Origin: Bryoerythrophyllum caledonicum
Lineage: Eukaryota; Streptophyta; Bryopsida; Pottiales; Pottiaceae
DNA: 64,000 nucleotides
Assembly: GCA_963971425.1 (NCBI GenBank)
Contig: OZ020520.1
Location: 11,469,807 to 11,533,806 of the forward strand
Direction: 5' to 3'
The translations under genes were made by a program, and so were the position numbers. Within the stretch, counting starts at the first letter, position 1, and each line of letters starts with the position of its first letter. The notes beneath the pieces are model-generated. The model was not told where the DNA came from and made no database searches. It was given only the letters and a program-made list of their open reading frames with translations. Positions 55,047 through 64,000 of the stretch are shown piece after piece.

Positions 55047-56715
55047 GTTAAACCTTACACACCTTGGAGAACATTTGAATACGAACTAGCTTTACCGCAT
55101 ATGGGATTTGTAATGTACGCATGAAGAAAACATAAAGAAGCAACTTGAAACAAACAAACATACCCAGCTTTAATCCAACCAAAGCGTGAAACCCTAATGC
55201 GCCGAATTGTTCCACGTCAGTTGGGCTGAATCATGGCTTCGACAAAAACAACAGAGACTCACGACGTTGATCAAGGAGTTCCGAGTTCCAAGAAGAATCA
55301 AACTTCGACGTTGACTCTGCTGGCTCTTGAAGTTCGGGGAGAGGTGACAGCGCAGTACAAGGAGGTCGCCGCAGGGAGGTAGCACGATCCCTACACTGAA
55401 GACACACCTAGCAACTTGACCGCATATGTTGGGTAAGAAGACTCCCTCCGAAACATGGTTTTCGATGCTGCAGACTTCGGCGCGTCCCCCGCAACTACCT
55501 CGAAGTTACACCAAAAAAGCACCACGCTCGGGGAGGAGTTCGGGGAGAGTGCAAGCACATGATGAGGAGATGCCCAAACTAGCACCAGCAGGGTGGAGCA
55601 ACACATGACAACACGTCATGGAAATTGACGGCTGCAAGCGGCGACATCAACTCTGGCGGCAGATCTAATACCCGCCTTGCCTTGCATGATACCCGGGTAG
55701 CCAAGCAGAAGCATTCAACTTGAGGACCTACTTAATGCAAAAGCCACAAAAACGAGGTCGCCTTTCCAGCCTCGAAGATGAGTAATTCCGGAACCCTCTG
55801 CACAATGACCGCATATTTAACTTTGGTGCAATTGCGACTCGTGTGTAAAAATACCTCCGAGCGACGGTGATTGAGGCTTAAGTTAAACGGTGCGTCTCCG
55901 CCGCTCTAGCATACTGAGATAGAAGACGGTGAAGATCACTGCAGAGGTAACCTTCGGTGACCAAGTTGAGGCCCCAGGAGAAATGTGTCCGGATGAATGC
56001 AAGGAGGGAAGAGTTCGAATTGACCTGAGTGCTGGTTAAGTTTGTTGCATTGGTCTCAAGTGCCGAAGGTTGCAACGGACTTCGGTTTAGATACCGTCTC
56101 TGTAAGCGGGAGCTCCGTCAGGCCGCCGTCGCATCCAACCTTTCGTCATCGGCTTCATGGCGGTCTTGAGAGGAACAGAAACAAAAAACAAGATTGGTGA
56201 GAGCCTCCGCAGCCTCTGAGTCCTCGATGTTGAGCGCGTCCGCCTGTTCTAAGTATTTAGGTGTACGAATCCTAGTACGCGTGGATATTGAAGGATGTAG
56301 TGTCATTTTGGTTAACTATTTAAAAGAACTAAAAAATTTCTTGGGGGAATCACACAATAGATGCGGAAAACCCTAAGCGCAAGCAGATGGGTTCTAGTAT
56401 AGCGCAATTCCTTCACCAGGAAGCTTGAGACACGTGGGAATTTATAGTTGTCTAGGTGCGAAAAATACGGAATCTTGTTCATCCTCACGTCCATAACGAC
56501 ATCAAAGTCAACATGAAATCCTGACATGTTGCTAAGAGATGGTAGCAACGTCGAACATTCCTCCTGATGTTATTTGCTGCTGCCTTCACTTCATATCATG
56601 ATATTGTTCCTTTCTATGTAATGGCACATGCTAATCTTAACACGATTCCATTGCTATGGTCTTATAGGTATGCTAGGGTACTCCGGAGACCTTTTAGACT
56701 CCTCGGCGCGTAACC
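55047..56715. other. CACTA inter-gene (divergent promoter) region
   Basis: Lies between the minus-strand accessory gene and the plus-strand transposase. ACGTC words and GACGTCA-like palindromes occur. No convincing ORF. Confidence 0.45.
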
Positions 56716-59217
56716 ATGGCAACGCACATGAATTCAAGTTCCTTGCGCCGTGGCTCTACAATTCGTATTGTGGAAGATGGACGCACCCTACGACACGTCC
56801 CGATGGGTGACTTGATTTTGCACACGGAACTACGAGTGGCCACGGAAAAAAATGTGCGCTCTTTCAGGTGCCCATGCCTCGATTGCAAGGATGGCCGTCG
56901 CAAAATCAGTCACGTCATATGGCAATACCATGCGACGGTGGGTCGAGATCCATTTTTTAAAACGTCCCTTATAGGAGGCGACCCCCTTGAAGGCTATCCG
57001 CCTGGTGGTATTTGGGTTGAAGACGTTGCATTTGACAACGACGTCGTCCGACATGATGTCATGGATGACGTAGATGACAATGTTGACGTTCTTGTAGACA
57101 TCAATCCTGGCAATAGAAATACAGACCCCCCTACAGATCCGGAATTTCCTCCACTAGATGAGTTCCATGAAGTGCAGCGCCAGGTAATGGAGGCCTTGGA
57201 CAGAGGAGATGCATTGCACGAGGAGGTGGATGCGTTCCACGATGTAGGCAATCGAGATGATGGTGCCAATGATATTGTAGACGGTTTGGAAGAGTTGTAC
57301 GCACAAGCCACCACTGCAGCGTATCTTGGTTCGAGAACAAGCATCGTGTCCGCCACTATCATCATCATGAACATGTGTACGGTGTTCCACGTCAGCAACA
57401 AATTCACGGATGAGTTGTTTCGATTCTTGTCTGTTGACTTACTCCCACTGGGCAACAAATTGTCTCGAACCCATTATGAAGCCCGCAAGAGCATCATAAG
57501 ACTTGGATTGCATTACAACAACGTGCACGCATGCCGAAATGATTGTGTTCTCTATGAAGGTGATCATGAAGCTATAGATTCTTGCCCGAAATGTAGCACC
57601 TCTAGATGGACAAACGAGACAAACCACATTCTTTCAAAGGTCATTCGATACTTTCCCTTGATTTCGAGGTTGAAACGAATGTGGAGGTCGTCAGAGATAG
57701 CGCGCATGCTTACGGGGTACACTAAACATGTCAACAGTGACGGTGCCATGTGTCGGTGGTCGATAGTCCAGCGTGGAAGCACATTGACAGCGACGTCGCG
57801 TTTAAAAACTTTGGATCTGAAGTTCGTAACATGAGGCTTGCTCTTGCTTTGGATGGTGTGAATCCATTCAAGTTATCCAACACGAAGTGGTCAACGTGGC
57901 CGGTCTTGACCTTGATATACAACCTTGAGCCCTGGTTTGTTACAAAGAAGTTTTTTTACTTCTTTGAGCATCTTGATTTTAAGGAAGCATTTACCCACTG
58001 CTGCAGGCCTCGACGTTTTCATTTTCCCCTGTTGAGGGAGCTCCAAGAACTGTGGCAGGTGTTCCGGCACTTGACTTTTTGCAACCGGATCAGAGTTGCA
58101 CTTTCACCTTACGTGCTGTACTCATGTGGACGATCTCAAACTTTCCCGCGTACGGTCTCGTTTCACGCCTTTGCTGCAAAGGTTACAAGGGTTGCCCTTT
58201 GTGTGGACCTAATATTTAAGGGAGAATGGCCAAGACTGGTGACGTTTTCCCAAACAGAAGAACGAGAGGCTCAAAGATTGTGTACGGAGGCATACGTCGT
58301 TATTTGCCTAGTCACCACCCATACCGTCGGAACTTGAGATTTAATGGGAAAGTGGAGAACCGTGAACGATTGTCTCCGTAGACGGAAAATATATTATTCG
58401 TCATGCTGCATGGCGACAATCATACCTAGATTTAGGTGGAAAGGAGAATGCTCCAGATGATCCGGTCCACGTAACAGGAGTGAAACGTTTGTGTGCATTA
58501 TACGAGCTGCCGTATTGGGAGGTATGGACCCTTGAACCTTGCATCTGTAATAGTCTTTCTGCGTTCCTAAAAACATGCATAATTATGTTGTAACGTCCAA
58601 ATTGATGTTGGCAGCGTCGTTCTTCACGTCTATCTTGACATCAAAGAGGACGTCCTTGTTTGCGTAAATGACCTGCGCAGGGAAGGAAGTGCAATAATGC
58701 CATGCTCGCTCTTCAATCAAGTGCTCTTCACTCCATGTGGAGTCATGTTACAAAAAATGTTTAATTGGATTTTGCAGTATTCATCCACCATGTTCCCAAA
58801 GCATTGACCGCATATTTCTTAATACAATTCTTATTGTATTATGTTGTCGTTGTACATGTCCTCATGTAGCACTTGTTGGAGAGACATACCTTGCATGTCA
58901 TGCACTGTGAGAAAAATTTGTGCGAAAATGTAGTGAAGACATTGTTGGGAAAGAAGGACAGTCCCGGGAGTCGAGTCGACGCTCAAGAATTGGGCATTCG
59001 AGAAGAGATATGGCTTCAACCTCCACAACGGCGCCATGATGAGTATTACATGCCACATGCCCCTTTTGTATTGAAGCCACATGAACGCAAGGAGTTTGTA
59101 GGAATAGTTACAAATATCCGAACCCCTTCGAACTACGTTGGTAGCATCCACAAGCGCATAGAAGATGGCAAGTTGTAGTATATGAAGACACATGACTATC
59201 ATGTCCTCATGCAACAG
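56716..59217 (+). pseudogene. CACTA transposase (Transposase_21-type) N-terminal to DUF4218 start
   Basis: The transposase binds element ends and catalyses cut-and-paste movement. Starts at ATG 56,716 and is open for 372 codons: LILHTELRVATEKNVRSFRC with the Cys pair CPCLDCKDGRR, VHACRNDCVLYEGDHE with SCPKCSTSRW. A frameshift near 57,750 leads to VVDSPAWKHIDSDVAFKNFG and RNMRLALALDGVNPFKLSN, then WPVLTLIYNLEPWFVTKKFF, the hallmark Transposase_21 stretch. After decay at 58.0-58.4 kb come LRFNGKVENRERLSP, LCALYELPYWE, a clean intron (58,522-58,869) and HTLHVMHCEKNLCENVVKTL, then KTHDYHVLMQQ, ending at a CAG|GT donor. Its missing C-terminus is at 45,015-43,535. Confidence 0.9.
58522..58869 (+). 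other. Spliceosomal intron in the CACTA transposase
   Basis: GTATGG donor after LPYWE and ...TGTAG acceptor before HLLERHTLHVMHCEKN. Phase 0, so the family-conserved stretch between the two motifs becomes continuous when it is removed. Length 348 bases. Confidence 0.75.
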
Positions 59218-59392
59218 GTCCATTTCGAACTCTATCTTGGCTTGCATTGTAATCAGGACACTCTGAATGTCATATGCAAGGACCCGTGTTGCAGTAGACG
59301 TTATATATGATGTTCTTATTGGCGTATTAGGAGACGTTATATATAATTTTTGCATCATGGCTCGGACATGTTTTGTAGATTTTCCCTGTGGC
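59218..59392 (+). other. 5' part of a second transposase intron, then inversion breakpoint
   Basis: Begins GTCCAT immediately after the codons for VLMQQ. No coding sequence follows. It contains a ~45-base direct repeat around AGACGTTATATAT. At about 59,393 LINE RNase H sequence starts abruptly. Confidence 0.5.
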
Positions 59393-60708
59393 GGTTCAAA
59401 ACCTTTTGGATGACTTATGGCCATACACAAAACACTACAAATCATCACAATAAAATAAAGCAATGAATCCACACACATATTCACTGATTATATCAATGCA
59501 CTTTATCTACTAAACACCCAAATAACACACCCTACCTTCCACAATAGCCACCCCGACCAAACTATACTAATGTCAATGGTCCAAATGTTATAGAACCGTA
59601 CACAAATAGCAACCCTTCAGAAAGTTAGAGCCCATGCCGATATAGATGGAAACGAACAAGCAAATAAACTAGCAAAAGAAGGCCGCAAAAAATCACACAA
59701 AAATGCAAAAGATCCATACGAACATGCCCATGCTACCCCATACTACTTCCAAAAAGAAGATACCCCCGATAAAGGTCCGGTTAGATTCTTGAACAAATAT
59801 CTCAAGAAACAAGACCTCTACAACAACCTTGACACAATCGCAGAAAACTTCCCTAATGTAGAAAAATGGACTCGCAACAACAAAATAGACAATGAACTCT
59901 CCACAAATTTCTGGACGAATCCTATCATCCCCGACTCACAAATAACATGCCTCATCAAATTCCATACCGGACAATACATGGGAAACGCCCGAAAACAACT
60001 CTTCTTTGGAATAGAAAGATTCCCATCTATAACATGCCCCATATGCACTTCCACTGACCCCGACACATGGCTACATGTTCTATTTAAATGCCAAAACCAC
60101 CTCATGCACTCGTTAATTGTCAAAAGACATAACAAAGCCATATGGGAACTTAATAAACTAATCACCTCCCATAACATATCAAGATGTTTTATTCTCATGA
60201 ATGCCGGCACCTTTAATAACAACCCACTAGAAAATACGGTTCTCCCTTGGCTACTCCCATGTACATGTATTAGTCAACGGTGTCATTGCAATACTAAACT
60301 CAAACCAGATATACTCTGCGTTCGAGGCCTACCATACAATGACCCCCCATCCGACCACATAAACCAAGACTATACCATTCAATTCATCGAATTCACATAT
60401 TGTAATGATAGATTTTTCCCATAAACAATTGAAAACAAAATGAATAAATACCAACCCCTCATGGATGACATTATTGCCCTCGGATGGAAAGTGGACCCCC
60501 TTATTGTAATCACAGCCGGCACCCCTGCCCCACCTTTATCCCATCTATAAAAACCTTAGAAGACACCTTCAAAATTCCTATTGATACAATTACAAACACT
60601 TTAAAAAATATTAACATCATCGCCATACAACATGCTATGTCCATCCTTCTACATAAACAAAAAATTGAAAACAACCAAGCCCTCCCCGATACACAAGACC
60701 CCCCATAA
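59393..60708 (+). pseudogene. LINE 3' part: RNase H remainder, CCHC finger and PD-(D/E)XK-like C-terminus
   Basis: Starts within RNase H: LMAIHKTLQIIT, then HIFTDYINALYLLNTQ with the catalytic Asp in TD, and VRAHADIDGNEQANKLAKEG with the later His/Asp positions. A linker follows, then CPICTSTDPDTWLHVLFKC (CCHC, CX2CX9HX4C). The C-terminus reads KPDILCVRGLPYN, YTIQFIEFTYCNDRF and, past a stop at 60,422, NKMNKYQPLMDDIIALGWKV. The spacing PD...E.T...K..KY resembles restriction-like endonuclease ends of some LINEs. 59,789-60,424 is open for 211 codons. It finishes with ALPDTQDPP at 60,708. Confidence 0.85.
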
Positions 60709-60762
60709 AGTTACCCCCTTTTACTTCATTTTTAAAAACCCTGACATTGAGAAACACACCCT

Positions 60763-60848
60763 CCTCTCCATCTTTCCCTCCTCCCCTTTGTTCCCCCCTC
60801 CCTCTCTCCTTCCCCTCTCCCTCTTTCCTTCTCTCCCCCTCCTCCCTT
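60763..60848 (+). repeat. Polypyrimidine tract
   Basis: About 86 bases almost entirely C and T (CTCC, TTCC words) just after the LINE ORF. It may lie in the LINE 3' untranslated region or be a simple repeat. Frames here are compositional. Confidence 0.8.
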
Positions 60849-60949
60849 GATACTCTCCTCATTGTTTGGTTTGTGGTTTCTGGCTACTTGTTACATAGTG
60901 TCTATCCTCGAGAGGGGGAAGTAGTTCCAGCTTACTAATTCCTTGTCCG

Positions 60950-61028
60950 GTGGGCATGGTCTTAGTAGTGGAACAAATAGACACTTTATTCACGCTGGCC
61001 TCCTTCGAAGACCGGCGTTCTTCTTCTG
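60950..61028 (-). repeat. Second copy of the 82-bp GC-rich module
   Basis: On the minus strand GAAGAAGAACGCCGGTC, then GCCAGCGTGAATAAAGTGTC and CCATGCCCACCGG. Aligns without gaps to 10,820-10,901 at roughly three-quarters identity. Here it lies in an open minus-strand frame (61,071-60,859), so it could once have been coding. A target duplication is not obvious. Confidence 0.65.
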
Positions 61029-61795
61029 CATCAAGTGAATCATAGATGCGTGGAAAACTCGGTGCTTTCATAGGTGAACAAGAAGAAAATCCAGTAGATG
61101 ACCAAGGTTGATTGTTAAAAAATCGATTTAATGTATAGTTATTGTATTGTACTGATCAAGTAAAAACCCCAACAATGATGTCTTGTTGAAAAAAAAACGA
61201 TTAGGGTTAGACCTGTATAATGTGCAGAGTAATTGAAGTTGAAAAAAACTGCATATGCCTATTGTTGCATGTTTGTTAAGAATAGTGAGATTGATGAAAT
61301 TGTAGAGTGAACGAAAGCGAGAAGAAGGAAGAGAGCATAATGTCAAAGAAACAATCTGTGAAAGAAGGTGAGAATTTTTCAAGATGTTGATGAAAGGTGG
61401 TTGCAGATGAGATAGGCAATATATTTTCAATGTTATCTCTTTTGATTTTCTGTTTTCAATATCATTGCTTTGTTTTGTGAAAGGTTTTTAGCATTCCCTC
61501 AATATTTTGTTGCAAAACTCCAATCTTTTTGGTCGTAGTGTTAATACTTTCAATTTTTTTATTATATTCTTTGTCTATTGGATCAGTTTTGAGTCTTTTT
61601 TCAATTTGATGAGTGTTTGTTTCCGGTTGAAAGAGGGTAACTTTTACACTTGATAAATCTTAGTGCTCTTTCAAATTGAGGAGTGATTTTTTGTGAGTAA
61701 CTTTGAGTCTATCTTATTGAAGAGAGAAGAAGAGGTTAGGTTTTGTGTAAGTTGAGTAAATATCCAAGAGGTCTGTGAGTCGTATCAATTAGATG
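61029..61795. other. Unassigned AT-rich spacer
   Basis: T-rich and A-rich tracts. A 100-codon minus frame at 61,430-61,128 has no recognisable motif. Confidence 0.4.
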
Positions 61796-63660
61796 GCCCA
61801 AAGAAAATGGCAAAACGGAGCATAGAAGAAACAACTTGACAGGAGGATTATCCAAGATCAAGAGGAAGAATACTACATGGTCGGTTTAAAAGAACCTGGT
61901 TCTAGAAAAGATGGTGCTACGTAAGGTTTACACAGCATAGAAATCAAAGATTGAAGCCAACTAGCAGAATTTGCAGATGTCAGGAGTATGGGATTTTTTG
62001 GAGCTGCAATTGGAAGATGAAGTTGATGATTATGTGCGGGAGATATGATAAACTTGAAATAGGGCAAGATATTGAAGTTTCCAGATGATGGAGTTCCGGT
62101 CCAGTATGGACCTGATGAACTTACAGCCTTGCTGAAGCTACCTGCAAATGATTTGGGCGCGGAGGATGGAGCAGAGTCAACGATGGAAATGGAGTTCAAA
62201 ATCTTTGACAAGAAAGCAAAGACCGCAATAGGCTACGACATCACCAAAGCCAGAGGAGTATGGAAAGAGTGGCTCTCATTTTCCAACAAGAGTATACTTT
62301 TATGTGAAAAGGGTATCGATTTGATAACGAAAGAGGGTTAAGCACTTGCGGTGTTGGCGTAGAAAGGCGTATAGATTGGATGGGCTAATGTGGTGTATAA
62401 CTAGATGCAAATCAAATTGATGAAGACAATAATTGGGCAACCGCAGAGGTTATATTCTATTATCTACTTATCTGGTTTGGTGCAATTTTTACATCAAGTG
62501 GATTGTCAACAAACATCAACTAGATTGGAAGAGGAGAGGGTGGAACTACCCATTGTCCCAGAGTATCAAGTAGAATCGGGACCTTTGGCAAAGAAGAGGA
62601 AGTAGTCGGAGATGAAGTTGGTGGAAGATATACCTCAACCGCCTCCTGGCTGTAGGAAAAATAAGTTGAGACCTGACCAGATGAGAGAGAAGGTGATAGT
62701 TATTAAGCCACTGTCTAATGTAGTTGATAAGGAGGAGCAATTACCAATGCTAACACAAGAACAGAAGCTAATGAAGGAGCTTCAATAGATTCGAATGACT
62801 TTGCATCATACTCAACATCAAATTGAACAGTGTCTTGGAAGCAATCGACCAGTGGAAGAAGTTCAGCAATTGCAAACAAAGTTGCAGAAGGAATGAGACG
62901 AGGTCACTCTGATGCATAATCTAGTTGAGGAAGACCGAGCGGAGTCATCTGCATTCAGAATCTATTTGATAAGGAGGAAGCGGCGAGGAAGACGGTAGAG
63001 TGTAATTTTCAGAATGAACATGCGGCCTCGTTAAATGTGCAGATGGAGCTGGTATTACAAAAGCAGAAAATACAATGCTACAACTCGCACGCGGAGAAGA
63101 GATTCAAGATTTGAAGGCTCAACATGCTCAGGAGATGGACAAGTTGAAGATGGCACATGCCAAGCAGGTGCCAATAAAGATCAATGTAGAGGCAGATGTT
63201 TTTTATCTCAATATTGAGAAGAATTTGTTGAAGTGGATCAACCATGAATAGAGGCAAGAACGAGATTTGGTTGAGTGATCAAGTTGAAAGATTGCAGAGG
63301 CAATTGTGGCAACAAGACGCTAGCTTAGCACCAACATTTTCTCTTTTTTGAGCATATGAAAATCAATGTACCTTAATGTTACACCTATTGGAATATGATC
63401 AAGGACATCTATTAGATGAGCGAGCATATGATGCCGCTTGGAGATTTGCAACTAAGTACGACAAGCAGAACTTGTTGTGCGAGATGCTACTCCGAGGCGA
63501 TCTGGAGTTAATGCCCATGCACAAGATGGTGAAACCAATTGGCCATGTAGGTGCACAAGCGCTTTAATACTACTTGGAGTTGGAGAGGGAGTTGGATCAC
63601 CAAAGATGTAAAGATCAAGCGTGGAAGGAGCAGAGGAGGATCATCGCTATATCAAAAATC
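61796..63660 (+). pseudogene. Element E: degenerate gag-like, coiled-coil coding region
   Basis: Traceable plus-strand coding with many stops: MAQRKWQNGA near 61,796, then IIQDQEEEYYMVGLKEPG, FPDDGVPVQYGPDELTALLK with LPANDLGAEDGAES (62,072-62,341 open), YDITKARGVWKEWLSFSN, EERVELPIVPEYQVESG, then a long Gln/Glu/Lys helical region (QEQKLMKELQ, QLQTKLQKE, EIQDLKAQHAQEMDKLKMA-type words at 63.1 kb) and HLLEYDQGHLLDERAYDAAW at 63,376. The layout (globular N-part, long coiled coil) recalls the element C protein, but I see no direct sequence match. No pol seen before the window ends. Confidence 0.5.
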
Positions 63661-64000
63661 TAGTGGACGAGAACTGTGGCTGAGTTAGAGGGTTTGGATT
63701 GTCTTATTTTTTTGACAAATATTGGAGGGACTTTGAGAGTAGTTTTTTGATCAAACGAAGTTGCTGGAATCAATGGTTGCAGCACATGAACAAGAACAGT
63801 ATTGACATTGAAGCGAACTCACCAACAAACAATATGTTTATTGAGTGGTATGTCGTGAGATAGAGATCAAGTTGATGCTCAATCAACTTGATGGCATGCT
63901 TTCGTTTTGTGATCAAGTGGATGCAATGCTCAACTTGATTGTACCACCGGAGGTCTTTTGTCCACCATCAACATTGAAGATAAGAAACATGGTGACGGGT
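63661..64000 (+). other. Window end, probable continuation of element E
   Basis: Contains repeated ATCAAGTTGATGC-type words (63,865-63,940). No ORF of note. Confidence 0.35.

Larger units (their letters stand above)
49092..59392 (+). mobile_element. CACTA transposon, 5' part with both genes
   Basis: Begins CACTAGTACACAATAAG directly in the LTR. Then come subterminal ACGTC/TGACGT-rich DNA (49.1-50.0 kb), remnants of a minus-strand accessory gene (50.0-55.05 kb) interrupted by repeat R copy 2 (50,955-52,640), a divergent promoter interval, and the transposase (56,716-59,217). It ends inside a transposase intron at the inversion breakpoint. With 42,044-45,015 the original element was about 13 kb including R. 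Confidence 0.78.

Noticed and set aside
58831..59484. 217-codon minus-strand ORF
   Set aside because: Antisense to the CACTA transposase DUF4218 exon and the LINE junction, whose plus-strand motifs are unmistakable.
1..64000. Bacterial origin, plasmid or phage
   Set aside because: No Shine-Dalgarno-led gene strings. Spliceosomal intron, LTR and non-LTR retrotransposons, CACTA proteins and minisatellites throughout.

Overview
This window is repeat-choked nuclear DNA from a green-lineage eukaryote with a large genome. I see no intact single-copy host gene, no rRNA, no functional tRNA gene and no bacterial-style operons. Almost everything recognisable is a decayed transposable element, often nested several deep. 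Ty3/gypsy, CACTA (En/Spm-type) and non-LTR families are all present. The Ty3/gypsy elements that encode a cytosine-5 DNA methyltransferase and a PHD finger, together with the large non-LTR ORF, point to a streptophyte or charophyte-grade alga (Chara-like would fit) rather than a flowering plant. That is an inference, not a proof.

Layout. 1-990 is low-complexity DNA ending in a ~34-bp minisatellite. 994-14,080 is gypsy element A on the minus strand, inserted in that minisatellite; its array resumes at 14,081. A is itself interrupted by element B (3,470-7,594, 5-bp target duplication), by two MITEs (7,846-8,213 and 9,006-9,550) and by an 82-bp GC-rich module with a 13-bp target duplication (10,820-10,901). 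15,804-27,769 is gypsy element D1 on the plus strand: LTR, DNMT3-like methyltransferase, RT, RNase H, integrase, PHD finger, LTR. D1 has lost gag and is split by element C (19,496-25,900), which contains a further dispersed repeat R. 27.9-33.5 kb is mostly AT-rich or unassigned DNA with one more MITE copy. 33.5-35.25 kb is a broken gene of unknown function.

The 36-61 kb block is best read as one non-LTR retrotransposon (LINE) interrupted by a second methyltransferase gypsy copy (D2, minus strand). D2's 5' LTR was in turn hit by a ~13-kb CACTA transposon, which contains an inverted copy of repeat R. The block was then broken by an inversion of roughly 14.4 kb (about 45,016 to 59,392). Reversing that segment on paper rejoins the CACTA transposase, the LINE RNase H domain and the split LTR at the same time. 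61.8-63.7 kb is another degenerate gag-like, coiled-coil coding region.

The most interesting biology is the D family. One retrotransposon polyprotein carries a de novo-type cytosine methyltransferase (a possible writer of silencing marks) and a C-terminal PHD finger (a possible chromatin reader) around an otherwise ordinary Ty3/gypsy core. Elements B and C form a second theme: gag-like, coiled-coil elements without recognisable pol, both with TGTGGGAG starts, both with target duplications ending in CCAT-like sequence, and both lodged in the integrase genes of gypsy elements. Element boundaries given to the base are read by eye from terminal repeats and target duplications. Boundaries of degenerate coding regions are approximate.
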